A stretch of 5,685 nucleotides of DNA from Alphaproteobacteria bacterium. GTDB taxonomy: Bacteria > Pseudomonadota > Alphaproteobacteria > Rhizobiales > Aestuariivirgaceae. The stretch is taken from contig JAHEJE010000194.1 in NCBI GenBank assembly GCA_024639035.1, positions 1 through 5,685 of the forward strand, read 5' to 3'. The notes under the pieces are model-generated. The model was not told where the DNA came from and searched no databases. It worked only from the letters and a program-made list of their open reading frames with translations. The translations under genes were made by a program, and so were the position numbers. The stretch's first letter is position 1, and each line of letters opens with the position of its first letter. Below are positions 1 to 5,685 of the stretch, piece by piece.

Positions 1-480
1 ATCGGCGATAGTCGGGCGGCCGCCGACAATGAACGGCCCGCCGGCCAGGTGCTGTTCGGTGATCTTCAATGCAGCCTGGGCGCGACCGCGCAGGAACTTG
101 GTGACCTCGGTTTCGCCGGAATGGGCGAACTGCAGCAGGAACCGCAGCGTGGCGATGTTTGCCGTCAGCTTGTGATTGTCGAATAGGATCCAGCGCAGAA
201 TCTCACGGCGCTCGTCCTCGTCATGCGGTCCAAAGGCGCCCGAACGCTGGGCCAGATACTCAAGGATGACGCCGGTCTGGGACAGCTTGACCGGCCCGTG
301 CAGCAGCACCGGCACCTCGCCCATCTCGTTGACTTGTGACAGATAGGCCTCGCTGCGCGCTTCGCCGTTGAAGAAATCCACGAAACGGGCATCCCACTCG
401 AGGCCGGCCAGATTAAGCATCAGGGCAGCCTTGTAGGCATTGCCTGATTCACCAAAGCAATACAGCTCAAACTCCGCCAC
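1..480 (-). CDS. Glutathione S-transferase family protein (partial, C-terminus beyond left edge)
   Basis: This is a probable cytosolic glutathione S-transferase-like enzyme that would conjugate or reduce small electrophilic substrates with glutathione; the actual substrate is unknown. The 160 visible codons show a thioredoxin-like N-terminal half. ELYCFGESGNAYKAAL (residues 5-20) holds the likely active-site turn, with S12 (or C8) as candidate catalytic residue. GEVPVLL carries the cis-proline (P57), and LSQTGVILEYLA (66-77) is the usual glutathione gamma-glutamyl-binding segment. An all-helical C-terminal half follows and reaches the conserved PTIAD motif at the edge, so roughly 40-50 residues are probably missing. 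I chose the GTG at 480 because a strong purine-rich RBS lies 7 nt upstream and the beta-1 strand begins right after it; the ATG at 420 would delete that strand and the active-site turn. The gene lies 79 bp downstream of serA on the same strand. The family is clear; the subclass is not. Confidence 0.88.
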   Translation of the reverse strand, partial: MAEFELYCFGESGNAYKAALMLNLAGLEWDARFVDFFNGEARSEAYLSQVNEMGEVPVLLHGPVKLSQTGVILEYLAQRSGAFGPHDEDERREILRWILFDNHKLTANIATLRFLLQFAHSGETEVTKFLRGRAQAALKITEQHLAGGPFIVGGRPTIAD

Positions 481-486
481 GGCAGA

Positions 487-495
487 TCCCTCCCT
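487..495 (-). promoter_or_regulatory. Ribosome binding site deciding the GTG start of the GST gene
   Basis: Read on the minus strand, AGGGAGGGA lies about 7 nt before the GTG at 480. No comparable purine run precedes the next in-frame ATG (420), so this site favours the GTG start. Confidence 0.65.
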
Positions 496-511
496 AACGA
501 CCAGGGCCGCT

Positions 512-541
512 ACTGTAGGAAGGAATCCGGCAGATTGGCAA
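512..541 (-). promoter_or_regulatory. Candidate sigma-70-type promoter of the GST gene
   Basis: On the minus strand, TTGCCA (541..536, one mismatch to TTGACA) and TACAGT (517..512, two mismatches to TATAAT) are separated by 18 nt. Initiation would fall near 505, giving a leader of about 25 nt before the GTG at 480. It sits in the short gap after serA. I saw no convincing terminator hairpin with a T-run in that gap, so read-through from serA is also possible. This was found by eye only. Confidence 0.4.
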
Positions 542-559
542 GCGCGGGGATTTCATCGA

Positions 560-2146
560 CTAAAATCTGAGCGGCTTGACTTGCCGGACATGCGGCAGGT
601 CGGAAACCTGTTGCAGGACCTGCGGCGAGGCAGCGTCGTCGATTTCCACAAGTGCTATGGCATCGCCGGCGCGCGATTGCCTTCCGAGATGAAACGTCGC
701 GATGTTAACCCCGGCGTTGCCGAGCACGGTCCCGAGGCCGCCGATGAAGCCCGGTTTGTCGGCGTTGGTGACATAAAGCATGTGCTCGGCCAGTTCGGCC
801 TCCATGTTGATGCCCTTGATCTGAATGATACGCGGCTTGCCGTCGGAAAATACCGTGCCGGCAACCGAACGTTCCTGCACTTCGGTGGTGATGGTCAAGC
901 GGACATAACTGTCGTAGGCGCCACGCTTGGTCTGGCGGGTCTCATCGACGCTGATGCCGCGTTCGCTGGCGATCACCGGAGCCGAAACCATGTTGACATC
1001 GCCGAGGATTGGCCGGAACAGACCTGCCAGCAGAGCCGAGGTCAGGGCGCGGGTGTTCATCGTGCCGGCCTCACCGGCATACTCAATGCGCACCCCCTTG
1101 ATGGCCGTTTCGGTCAGTTGCCCGGCGAACGAACCGAGCTGTTCGACGAGGGCGATGAAGGGCTTCAGCCGGGGCGCCTCCTCGGCGGAGATCGACGGCA
1201 TGTTGAGCGCGTTGGTCACCGCGCCGCTCAGCAGATAGTCCGACATCTGCTCGGCAATCTGCACCGCGACATTTTCCTGGGCCTCAGACGTCGAGGCGCC
1301 GAGGTGGGGCGTGCAGATCACCGTGTCGTAGCCGAACAGAGGATTGTCCGTCGCCGGTTCGGTGGCGAACACATCGAGGGCCGCGCCAGCCACATCGCCA
1401 GCATCAAGGGCGGCGCGCAATGCAACCTCGTCTACCAGACCGCCGCGGGCGCAGTTGATGACGCGCACGCCCTTCCTGGTCTTGCTCAGCGCCTTGGCAT
1501 CGAGGATGTTGCGGGTCTTGTCGGTGAGCGGTGTGTGCAGCGAAATGAAATCCGCCCGGCCCAGAAGGGTGTCGAGACCGACCTTTTCGACACCGATATC
1601 CATGGCGCGTTCCGGCGACAGGTATGGATCATAGGCCAGCACCTTCATCTTCAGGCCAAGCGCCCGGTCGGCGACGATCGAGCCGATATTGCCGCAACCG
1701 ATCAGGCCTAGCGTCTTGTTGAACAGCTCGACCCCCATGAAGCGCGATTTTTCCCATTTGCCTTGGTGGGTCGACTGATCGGCCTTGGGAATCTGGCGGG
1801 CCAGCGCCATCATCATCGACAGGGCGTGCTCGGCGGTGGTGATGGCATTGCCGAACGGAGTGTTCATGACGATGATGCCCCTGGCCGAAGCGGCCGCCAG
1901 ATCGACATTGTCGACGCCGATGCCGGCGCGGCCGACGACTTTCAGGTTTTCGGCCTGGCCGATCAGCTTGCCGGTGACCTTGGTCGCCGAGCGGATGGCC
2001 AGACCGTCGTAGTCGGCTATGCAGGCGTGCAGCTTTTCCTTGTCCTTGCCGAGGTCCGGCTGATAGTCGACATCGATGCCGCGGTCCTTGAAGACCTGTA
2101 CGGCGGTGGGGGAAAGTTTGTCCGAGACGAGAACGCGCGGGGCCAT
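560..2146 (-). CDS. serA: D-3-phosphoglycerate dehydrogenase (long form with ACT domain)
   Basis: SerA catalyses the first committed step of serine synthesis in the cytoplasm: NAD-dependent oxidation of 3-phosphoglycerate to 3-phosphohydroxypyruvate. The 528 residues fit the long (type 1, M. tuberculosis-like) form. A substrate-binding lobe has GRAGIGVDN (72-80). A Rossmann domain follows with GCGNIG (150-155) and D173 after beta-2, which favours NAD. The catalytic trio is R234 (NCARGG), E263 (TEP) and H281 (PHLGAST). An intervening domain spans about 318-450 and a C-terminal ACT domain about 455-528. In the ACT domain, D463 and N481 match by eye the serine-contact positions of the M. tuberculosis enzyme, while the Tyr461 position is Asn here; serine feedback is plausible but unproven. 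The ATG at 2146 is preceded 5 nt away by AGGAGGT. The frame stays open 38 codons further upstream, but that stretch is basic, unlike SerA, and overlaps serC. It is second in the operon, 32 bp after serC. Confidence 0.97.
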   Translation of the reverse strand: MAPRVLVSDKLSPTAVQVFKDRGIDVDYQPDLGKDKEKLHACIADYDGLAIRSATKVTGKLIGQAENLKVVGRAGIGVDNVDLAAASARGIIVMNTPFGNAITTAEHALSMMMALARQIPKADQSTHQGKWEKSRFMGVELFNKTLGLIGCGNIGSIVADRALGLKMKVLAYDPYLSPERAMDIGVEKVGLDTLLGRADFISLHTPLTDKTRNILDAKALSKTRKGVRVINCARGGLVDEVALRAALDAGDVAGAALDVFATEPATDNPLFGYDTVICTPHLGASTSEAQENVAVQIAEQMSDYLLSGAVTNALNMPSISAEEAPRLKPFIALVEQLGSFAGQLTETAIKGVRIEYAGEAGTMNTRALTSALLAGLFRPILGDVNMVSAPVIASERGISVDETRQTKRGAYDSYVRLTITTEVQERSVAGTVFSDGKPRIIQIKGINMEAELAEHMLYVTNADKPGFIGGLGTVLGNAGVNIATFHLGRQSRAGDAIALVEIDDAASPQVLQQVSDLPHVRQVKPLRF

Positions 2147-2151
2147 TGTGG

Positions 2152-2158
2152 ACCTCCT
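2152..2158 (-). promoter_or_regulatory. Ribosome binding site that fixes the serA start
   Basis: A minus-strand AGGAGGT, close to a perfect Shine-Dalgarno sequence, lies 5 nt before the ATG at 2146, in the 32-bp gap after the serC stop. It argues against the longer reading frame opening at 2260. I see no promoter or hairpin in this gap, which supports serC-serA co-transcription. Confidence 0.85.
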
Positions 2159-2178
2159 GTTGCGAATGAGATTGGAAT

Positions 2179-3309
2179 TCAGCGAGTGGCGGTTGCGTAG
2201 GCCCAGTCCAGCCATGGGATGAGTGCGGCCAGATCGGCGGTCTCGACGGTTGCGCCGCACCAGATGCGCAGACCCGGCGGGGCATCGCGGTAGGCGCCGA
2301 TGTCGTAGGCCGCTCCAGCCTCGTCGAGCAACCTGGCCATGGTCTTGGGCACGCTGGCGTCGACACCCTTAAGCACCAGACAGACGGAGGTGTTGGACCG
2401 GGTCTCGCGGGCCGCCGCCAGGTTCTCGATCCAGGCTGTGGCATCGGCCCAATCGTTGACCACGGCGGCATTGGCATCGGCACGCGCGATCAGGGCATCG
2501 AGGCCGCCGAGACCCTGGGCCCACTCCAGCGCCTGAATGTAGTCTTCAACGCACAGCATGGAGGGCGTGTTGATGGTTTCGCCGCGGAATACGCCGTCGA
2601 TCAGCTTGCCGGCCTTGGTCAGCCGGAAGATCTTCGGCAACGGCCATGGCGGGGTGTAGGTCTGCAGACGCTCGACGGCGCGCGGGCTGAGGATCAGCAT
2701 GCCGTGCGCTGCCTCGCCACCGAGAACCTTCTGCCAGGAGAAGGTCGCGACATCGAGTTTGGAGAAGTCCAGTCTTTGGGCAAAGGCGGCGGAGGTGGCA
2801 TCGCATATTGTCAGGCCGCGGCGGTCCTGCGGGATCCAGTTTGCATCCGGCACCCGGACGCCGGAGGTGGTTCCGTTCCAGGTGAAGACGACGTCGCGAT
2901 CGAAGTCCACCTGGGTCAAGTCAGGCAGATGGCCGTAATCCGCTTCAAGAATGCGGGTGTCGCCGAGCTGCAGCTGGTTGCTGACATCGGTGACCCAGCC
3001 CTTGCCGAAACTCTCCCAGGCCAGCATGTCTACGCCGCGCGCGCCGAGCAGGTTCCACAGGGCCATTTCCACAGCGCCGGTATCCGATGCCGGCACGATG
3101 GCGATCAGATGGCTGTCGGGAACTTCAAGAACTTCTCGGGTCAGGTCGATGGCGCGTTGCAGACGCGCCTTGCCTTCGCTCGCACGGTGCGAGCGGCCGA
3201 GAAAAGCAGATTGCAGGGAGCCTGGAGTCCATCCGGGTCGCTTGGCGCAAGGCCCGGACGAAAAGCGCGGATTGTCCGGCCGTGCGGCCGGCGGGTCGAT
3301 GGTCGTCAT
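2179..3309 (-). CDS. serC: Phosphoserine aminotransferase
   Basis: SerC is a PLP enzyme that transfers an amino group from glutamate to 3-phosphohydroxypyruvate, making O-phosphoserine, the second step of serine synthesis. The same enzyme type can serve pyridoxal phosphate synthesis in bacteria with the DXP-dependent route. The 376 residues are full length for this class V aminotransferase. Visible motifs are FSSGPCAKRPGW (16-27), SHR (40-42) at the substrate-phosphate position, FTWNGTTSG (142-150) with W144 expected to stack on PLP, D170 in ICDATSAAF pairing with the pyridine nitrogen, K194 in SWQKVLGGE as Schiff-base lysine, and ETINTPSM (244-251), whose N247-T248 should reach PLP of the other subunit. 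The SGPCAKRPGW opening and PWPLPKIFRL segment resemble the alphaproteobacterial branch rather than E. coli. The ATG at 3309 has AGAGGA about 7 nt upstream, inside a leader hairpin. It is the first gene of serC-serA. Confidence 0.96.
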   Translation of the reverse strand: MTTIDPPAARPDNPRFSSGPCAKRPGWTPGSLQSAFLGRSHRASEGKARLQRAIDLTREVLEVPDSHLIAIVPASDTGAVEMALWNLLGARGVDMLAWESFGKGWVTDVSNQLQLGDTRILEADYGHLPDLTQVDFDRDVVFTWNGTTSGVRVPDANWIPQDRRGLTICDATSAAFAQRLDFSKLDVATFSWQKVLGGEAAHGMLILSPRAVERLQTYTPPWPLPKIFRLTKAGKLIDGVFRGETINTPSMLCVEDYIQALEWAQGLGGLDALIARADANAAVVNDWADATAWIENLAAARETRSNTSVCLVLKGVDASVPKTMARLLDEAGAAYDIGAYRDAPPGLRIWCGATVETADLAALIPWLDWAYATATR

Positions 3310-3350
3310 ATGCTCATCCTCTCAGATGCATGCCCCTCGTTGGGGAGGGG
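3310..3350 (-). promoter_or_regulatory. serC leader RNA motif (cis-regulatory, overlaps the serC RBS)
   Basis: Read as minus-strand RNA, two hairpins sit directly before serC. The first pairs CCCCUC (3350..3345) with GAGGGG (3338..3333) around a six-base loop. The second pairs AUGCAUC (3331..3325) with GAUG and GCAU (3318..3310) through a 2-nt bulge, around the loop UGAGAG (3324..3319). That loop and stem contain the serC Shine-Dalgarno AGAGGA, and the stem ends at the base before the ATG. From established knowledge, alphaproteobacteria carry a conserved serC RNA motif upstream of serC-serA whose final stem overlaps the serC ribosome-binding site; position, partner genes and architecture agree. 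Control of translation initiation is an inference, and I know of no established ligand. I did not run a covariance model. Confidence 0.72.
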
Positions 3351-3363
3351 TGTCCCGCGCACA

Positions 3364-3392
3364 GGGCTAAGCCATGTCTTTGCGTCCGTCAA
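3364..3392 (-). promoter_or_regulatory. Candidate promoter of the serC-serA operon
   Basis: On the minus strand, TTGACG (3392..3387) matches the -35 consensus at five of six positions. A weak -10, TAGCCC (3369..3364), follows at a 17-nt spacing. Initiation would fall near 3357, just before the first hairpin of the serC leader, so the transcript would begin with the regulatory RNA. The poor -10 keeps confidence moderate. Confidence 0.4.
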
Positions 3393-3440
3393 TGGCGAAG
3401 GCGGAATGGGGTCCCGATCGCGTCACGTCGGATTACTGAA

Positions 3441-3469
3441 TTGTCACAGGGCGGCGAGCCATGTAGAAG
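3441..3469 (+). promoter_or_regulatory. Candidate promoter of the TPR-oxygenase gene
   Basis: TTGTCA (3441..3446, one mismatch to TTGACA) and TAGAAG (3464..3469, two mismatches to TATAAT) are separated by 17 nt. Initiation near 3476 would leave a leader of about 32 nt before the ATG at 3508. It faces away from the serC promoter, with about 50 bp between the two -35 boxes. This was found by eye only. Confidence 0.42.
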
Positions 3470-3507
3470 TGATGAATATGCCGAATGCCGATGAATGGTC
3501 GTCCTGA

Positions 3508-4833
3508 ATGATGCGCACCGTAGCTGATGCCAAAGCATTGATGTCTGCCGGCGAAACGCACCAGGCGCTTGGCGTGCTGAATGAGATTCTCGCCGAACGG
3601 CCGAACCTGCTGGCGGCGCATATGCTGTCGGCAGCGGCCCTGATCCGCCTTGAGCGGGGCTATGACGCGCTGCCGCACCTGGAGACCTGCGCCAAGGATG
3701 TCGACAAGGCGCCGAACCCGGTGCGCGCCCGGACCAGCCTGGCGGCACAATTCGCAAATGCCGGCGCATACGAGCGGGCGGCGGAAATGCTGAAGCAGGC
3801 ACGGGATCTCGACCCGGACAGTCTCGAGGTTGCGGTTCGGCATGCCGATCTGATGGCCAAACAGGGCAAGTGGTATGATGCCCTCGATATTTACCGTGGG
3901 ATTCTAAGGGAGCTGCCGGGTCACAGCGCGGTCGAGGCTTCAGCGGGAATTGCGGCACAGCACACGGGCGAACTGGAAGAGGCCGTGCGCCACTACGAAG
4001 CCGCGATCAAGGGCAACGATCAGCACCTGTTCGTTTACAACAACCTGCTGGCGGTGTTGATGGAGCTCGGCCGCACCGACGATGCCTACCGCCATGCGGC
4101 GGACTGGCTGCGGCGCGAACCGAGCGATATCGAAGCCATGGCGTTTCATGCCCTGCTGGCTGTTGAGGCCGGCGATGCGCAGGCAGCAGCAACCTGGTTC
4201 GATTTCGACACGTTGCTGCATGTGAGCGATGTCGCGGTGCCTTCGAGCTATGCGGACCTGGCGGCATTCAACCGTGCTCTGGAGGATCACATCCTCAACT
4301 ATCCGGAGTTGAAGACGCCGCCGGAAAACCACCCGACGTGGCATCATCCGGCGCTGAAGATCGGCGCCAACATCAACGGACACGAAACCACGGGACCGAT
4401 GGCGGACCTTGAAATCTTGCTGCACACCGCGGTCGAGACATATCTGGAAGGTATTGGAACGGCTACACATCCGTATCTTGCCCATCGCCCGGCGCGCTAT
4501 ACCATTGAAGCCTGGGCGGCTGTTCTGGACCGGCAGGGCAATCAGCTACCGCACATCCACAAGAGTGGATACCTGAGCGGCTGTTACTATGTCACCATAC
4601 CGGATGAGATTGCCGCGGCCGAGCCGGATGAACAGGGGTTGGTTGCGGGTGGGCTCGAGGTCGGTCGGCCGCCGGTCGAACTGCTGTCCAAGGCAACGTT
4701 CCCGAGCCGGGTTTTAAAGCCGCACGAAGGCATGATGGTTCTGTTTCCGGCCTATCTCTATCACGGCACGGTGCCGTTCAAATCGAGCCAGAGGCGGATC
4801 TCGGTCGCGTTCGACGTTATTCCGGCGCGCTGA
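3508..4833 (+). CDS. TPR-repeat protein with C-terminal putative 2OG-Fe(II) oxygenase domain
   Basis: This 441-residue protein has no signal peptide or membrane segment, so it is probably cytoplasmic. Residues about 5-230 form six to seven tetratricopeptide-like helical pairs, for example A82-NAGAYERAAEMLKQARDLDPD and 151-HTGELEEAVRHYEAAI, which normally bind proteins or peptides. From about 232 the sequence changes to a beta-rich domain resembling the putative 2OG-Fe(II) oxygenase family Pfam 2OG-FeII_Oxy_5. PHIHKSGYLSGCYYVTIP (348-365) supplies H349 and H351, GGLEVGRPP follows, and FPAYLYHGTVPF with H419 plus RRIS (429-432) give the distal iron ligand and the likely 2-oxoglutarate-binding arginine. 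The usual HxD pair reads HIH here, so ligand assignment is uncertain. Family assignment is from memory of motifs; the substrate is unknown. The ATG at 3508 follows an in-frame TGA, so no longer form exists; ATG 3511 is an equal alternative. No good Shine-Dalgarno is visible. It is divergent from serC and convergent with dusA. Confidence 0.85.
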   Translation: MMRTVADAKALMSAGETHQALGVLNEILAERPNLLAAHMLSAAALIRLERGYDALPHLETCAKDVDKAPNPVRARTSLAAQFANAGAYERAAEMLKQARDLDPDSLEVAVRHADLMAKQGKWYDALDIYRGILRELPGHSAVEASAGIAAQHTGELEEAVRHYEAAIKGNDQHLFVYNNLLAVLMELGRTDDAYRHAADWLRREPSDIEAMAFHALLAVEAGDAQAAATWFDFDTLLHVSDVAVPSSYADLAAFNRALEDHILNYPELKTPPENHPTWHHPALKIGANINGHETTGPMADLEILLHTAVETYLEGIGTATHPYLAHRPARYTIEAWAAVLDRQGNQLPHIHKSGYLSGCYYVTIPDEIAAAEPDEQGLVAGGLEVGRPPVELLSKATFPSRVLKPHEGMMVLFPAYLYHGTVPFKSSQRRISVAFDVIPAR

Positions 4834-4834
4834 T

Positions 4835-5685
4835 CTATTCCGCTGCCGCCGGTTGAGGCACCGCCAGGCGGACCTGTTCCATGGCGGCAGCGACGGTGTG
4901 GACGCCAGCCTCGGGTTTGTGGGCATTTTCGCTAAGGTAACGGCGCCAAAGGCGGCCGCCGGGCTGGCCATGGAACAGCCCCATCATGTGGCGGGTGATG
5001 CGCGACAGGTAGACACCAGACGCCAGCTGTTCTTCGATATAAGGCATGAAGTGTTCGACGGCTGCAAAACGGTCGCTGACGCGAGCCGGGGCGCCGAACA
5101 GCGCGCTGTCGCTTTGCGCCAACAGCCATGGGTTCTGATAGGCGGCTCGGCCGACCATGACGCCGTCGACATGGCCGAGGTGCTCAAGAGCATCGGGCAG
5201 GGTCCTGATGCCGCCATTGATGATGATCTCCAGGTCCTGCCTTTGCTGTTTGAGGCGATGGACGCGGCGGTAGTTGAGCGGTGGAACTTCGCGGTTCTCC
5301 TTTGGGCTGAGCCCCTTCAGCCAGGCCTTGCGGGCATGGACAATGAACGTCTTGCACCCGGTTGCGGAGACCGTATCGATGAACCGGGTGAGATCGGCAT
5401 CGTCATCCTGATCATCGATGCCGATGCGGCATTTGACGGTCACCGGGATGTCGACGGCATCCTGCATTGCGGCAACACAATCGGCGACGATGTGTGGGTG
5501 GGCCATGAGGCAGGCGCCGAACGTCCCGGATTGCACACGGTCGGATGGGCAACCGACATTCAGGTTGATTTCGTCGTAGCCGGCCTCAGCGCCAAAGCGT
5601 GCGGCCCTGGCCAGCTCGCGCGGCTGCGAGCCGCCCAGTTGCAGCGCCACGGGATGTTCGCAGTCCCCGAACTTCAGCAGGTGGT
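4835..5685 (-). CDS. dusA: tRNA-dihydrouridine synthase A (partial, N-terminus beyond right edge)
   Basis: DusA is an FMN enzyme that uses NADPH to reduce uridines 20/20a in the tRNA D-loop to dihydrouridine. The visible 282 codons lack only about 50-60 N-terminal residues, including the first FMN strand. Visible motifs in order are HPVALQLGGSQP, YDEINLNVGCPSDRVQSGTFGACLM with the catalytic cysteine in GACLM (codon 5512..5510), PVTVKCRIGIDDQD, FIVHARKAWLKGLSPKENRE, IINGGI and GVMVGRAAYQNPW for FMN phosphate, then the helical tRNA-binding tail with LWRRYLSENAHKPEAG. The DQD, KAWLKGLSPKENR and SENAHK stretches separate DusA from DusB and DusC. The GTG at 5650 is not the start: the frame continues upstream as HLLKFGDCEHP, which matches the family. 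Its stop is one base from the stop of the convergent TPR gene. Confidence 0.96.
   Translation of the reverse strand, partial: HLLKFGDCEHPVALQLGGSQPRELARAARFGAEAGYDEINLNVGCPSDRVQSGTFGACLMAHPHIVADCVAAMQDAVDIPVTVKCRIGIDDQDDDADLTRFIDTVSATGCKTFIVHARKAWLKGLSPKENREVPPLNYRRVHRLKQQRQDLEIIINGGIRTLPDALEHLGHVDGVMVGRAAYQNPWLLAQSDSALFGAPARVSDRFAAVEHFMPYIEEQLASGVYLSRITRHMMGLFHGQPGGRLWRRYLSENAHKPEAGVHTVAAAMEQVRLAVPQPAAAE

Noticed and set aside
481..559. A possible rho-independent terminator after serA.
   Set aside because: Only short pairings (GCCG with CGGC around an 18-nt loop) can be drawn, with no following T-run, so I do not report a terminator.
440..1711. A 423-codon open frame on the plus strand opposite serA.
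   Set aside because: It lies antisense to a gene with full SerA motifs and catalytic residues. Its translation is rich in G, R, A and D with no recognisable domain, as expected for a mirrored frame in GC-rich coding DNA.
2147..2260. A 38-residue N-terminal extension of SerA.
   Set aside because: The extension is basic and low in complexity, overlaps the end of serC, and a near-perfect RBS precedes the ATG at 2146, where the normal SerA N-terminus begins.
2704..3507. A 267-codon plus-strand frame antisense to serC that ends just before the TPR gene.
   Set aside because: It covers well-supported serC motifs and then intergenic DNA, shows no domain, and its junction with ATG 3508 (TGAATG) appears to be coincidence.
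3389..3958. Minus-strand frames opposite the TPR gene, including 189- and 136-codon ones reaching into the intergenic region.
   Set aside because: Their translations are proline- and arginine-rich with no family resemblance, while the opposite strand encodes clear TPR repeats.
5648..5650. GTG at 5650 as the start of dusA.
   Set aside because: Codons upstream to the window edge stay open and read as conserved DusA sequence (EHPVALQLGG), so the gene is truncated by the window rather than starting here.

Overview
The window looks like chromosomal DNA from an alphaproteobacterium. It is GC-rich and tightly packed with genes. It carries a serC-serA operon of the alphaproteobacterial type, and the serC leader matches my recollection of the serC RNA motif known from that class. 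I cannot name a genus. Nothing suggests a mobile element, phage, CRISPR array or recent transfer.

Layout, left to right: (1) a glutathione S-transferase-like gene on the minus strand, cut off by the left edge (<1..480), with a GTG start; (2) serA, D-3-phosphoglycerate dehydrogenase, minus strand, 560..2146; (3) serC, phosphoserine aminotransferase, minus strand, 2179..3309; (4) a 198-bp divergent intergenic region (3310..3507) holding the serC leader RNA, a candidate serC promoter and a candidate promoter facing the other way; (5) a plus-strand gene (3508..4833) for a protein of TPR repeats fused to a putative 2OG-Fe(II) oxygenase domain; (6) dusA, tRNA-dihydrouridine synthase A, minus strand, 4835..>5685, cut off by the right edge. 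It meets the TPR gene tail to tail with one base between the stops.

serC and serA encode consecutive enzymes: SerA oxidises 3-phosphoglycerate to 3-phosphohydroxypyruvate and SerC transaminates this to phosphoserine. They are 32 bp apart and almost certainly co-transcribed. Control is likely at two levels: the leader RNA, whose last hairpin overlaps the serC ribosome-binding site, and the C-terminal ACT domain of SerA, which could give feedback by serine. The GST gene follows in the same direction, but has its own plausible promoter and Shine-Dalgarno sequence.

I see no clearly new multi-gene system. The items most worth a second look are the serC leader, whose signal is unknown to me, and the TPR-oxygenase protein, whose substrate is unknown.
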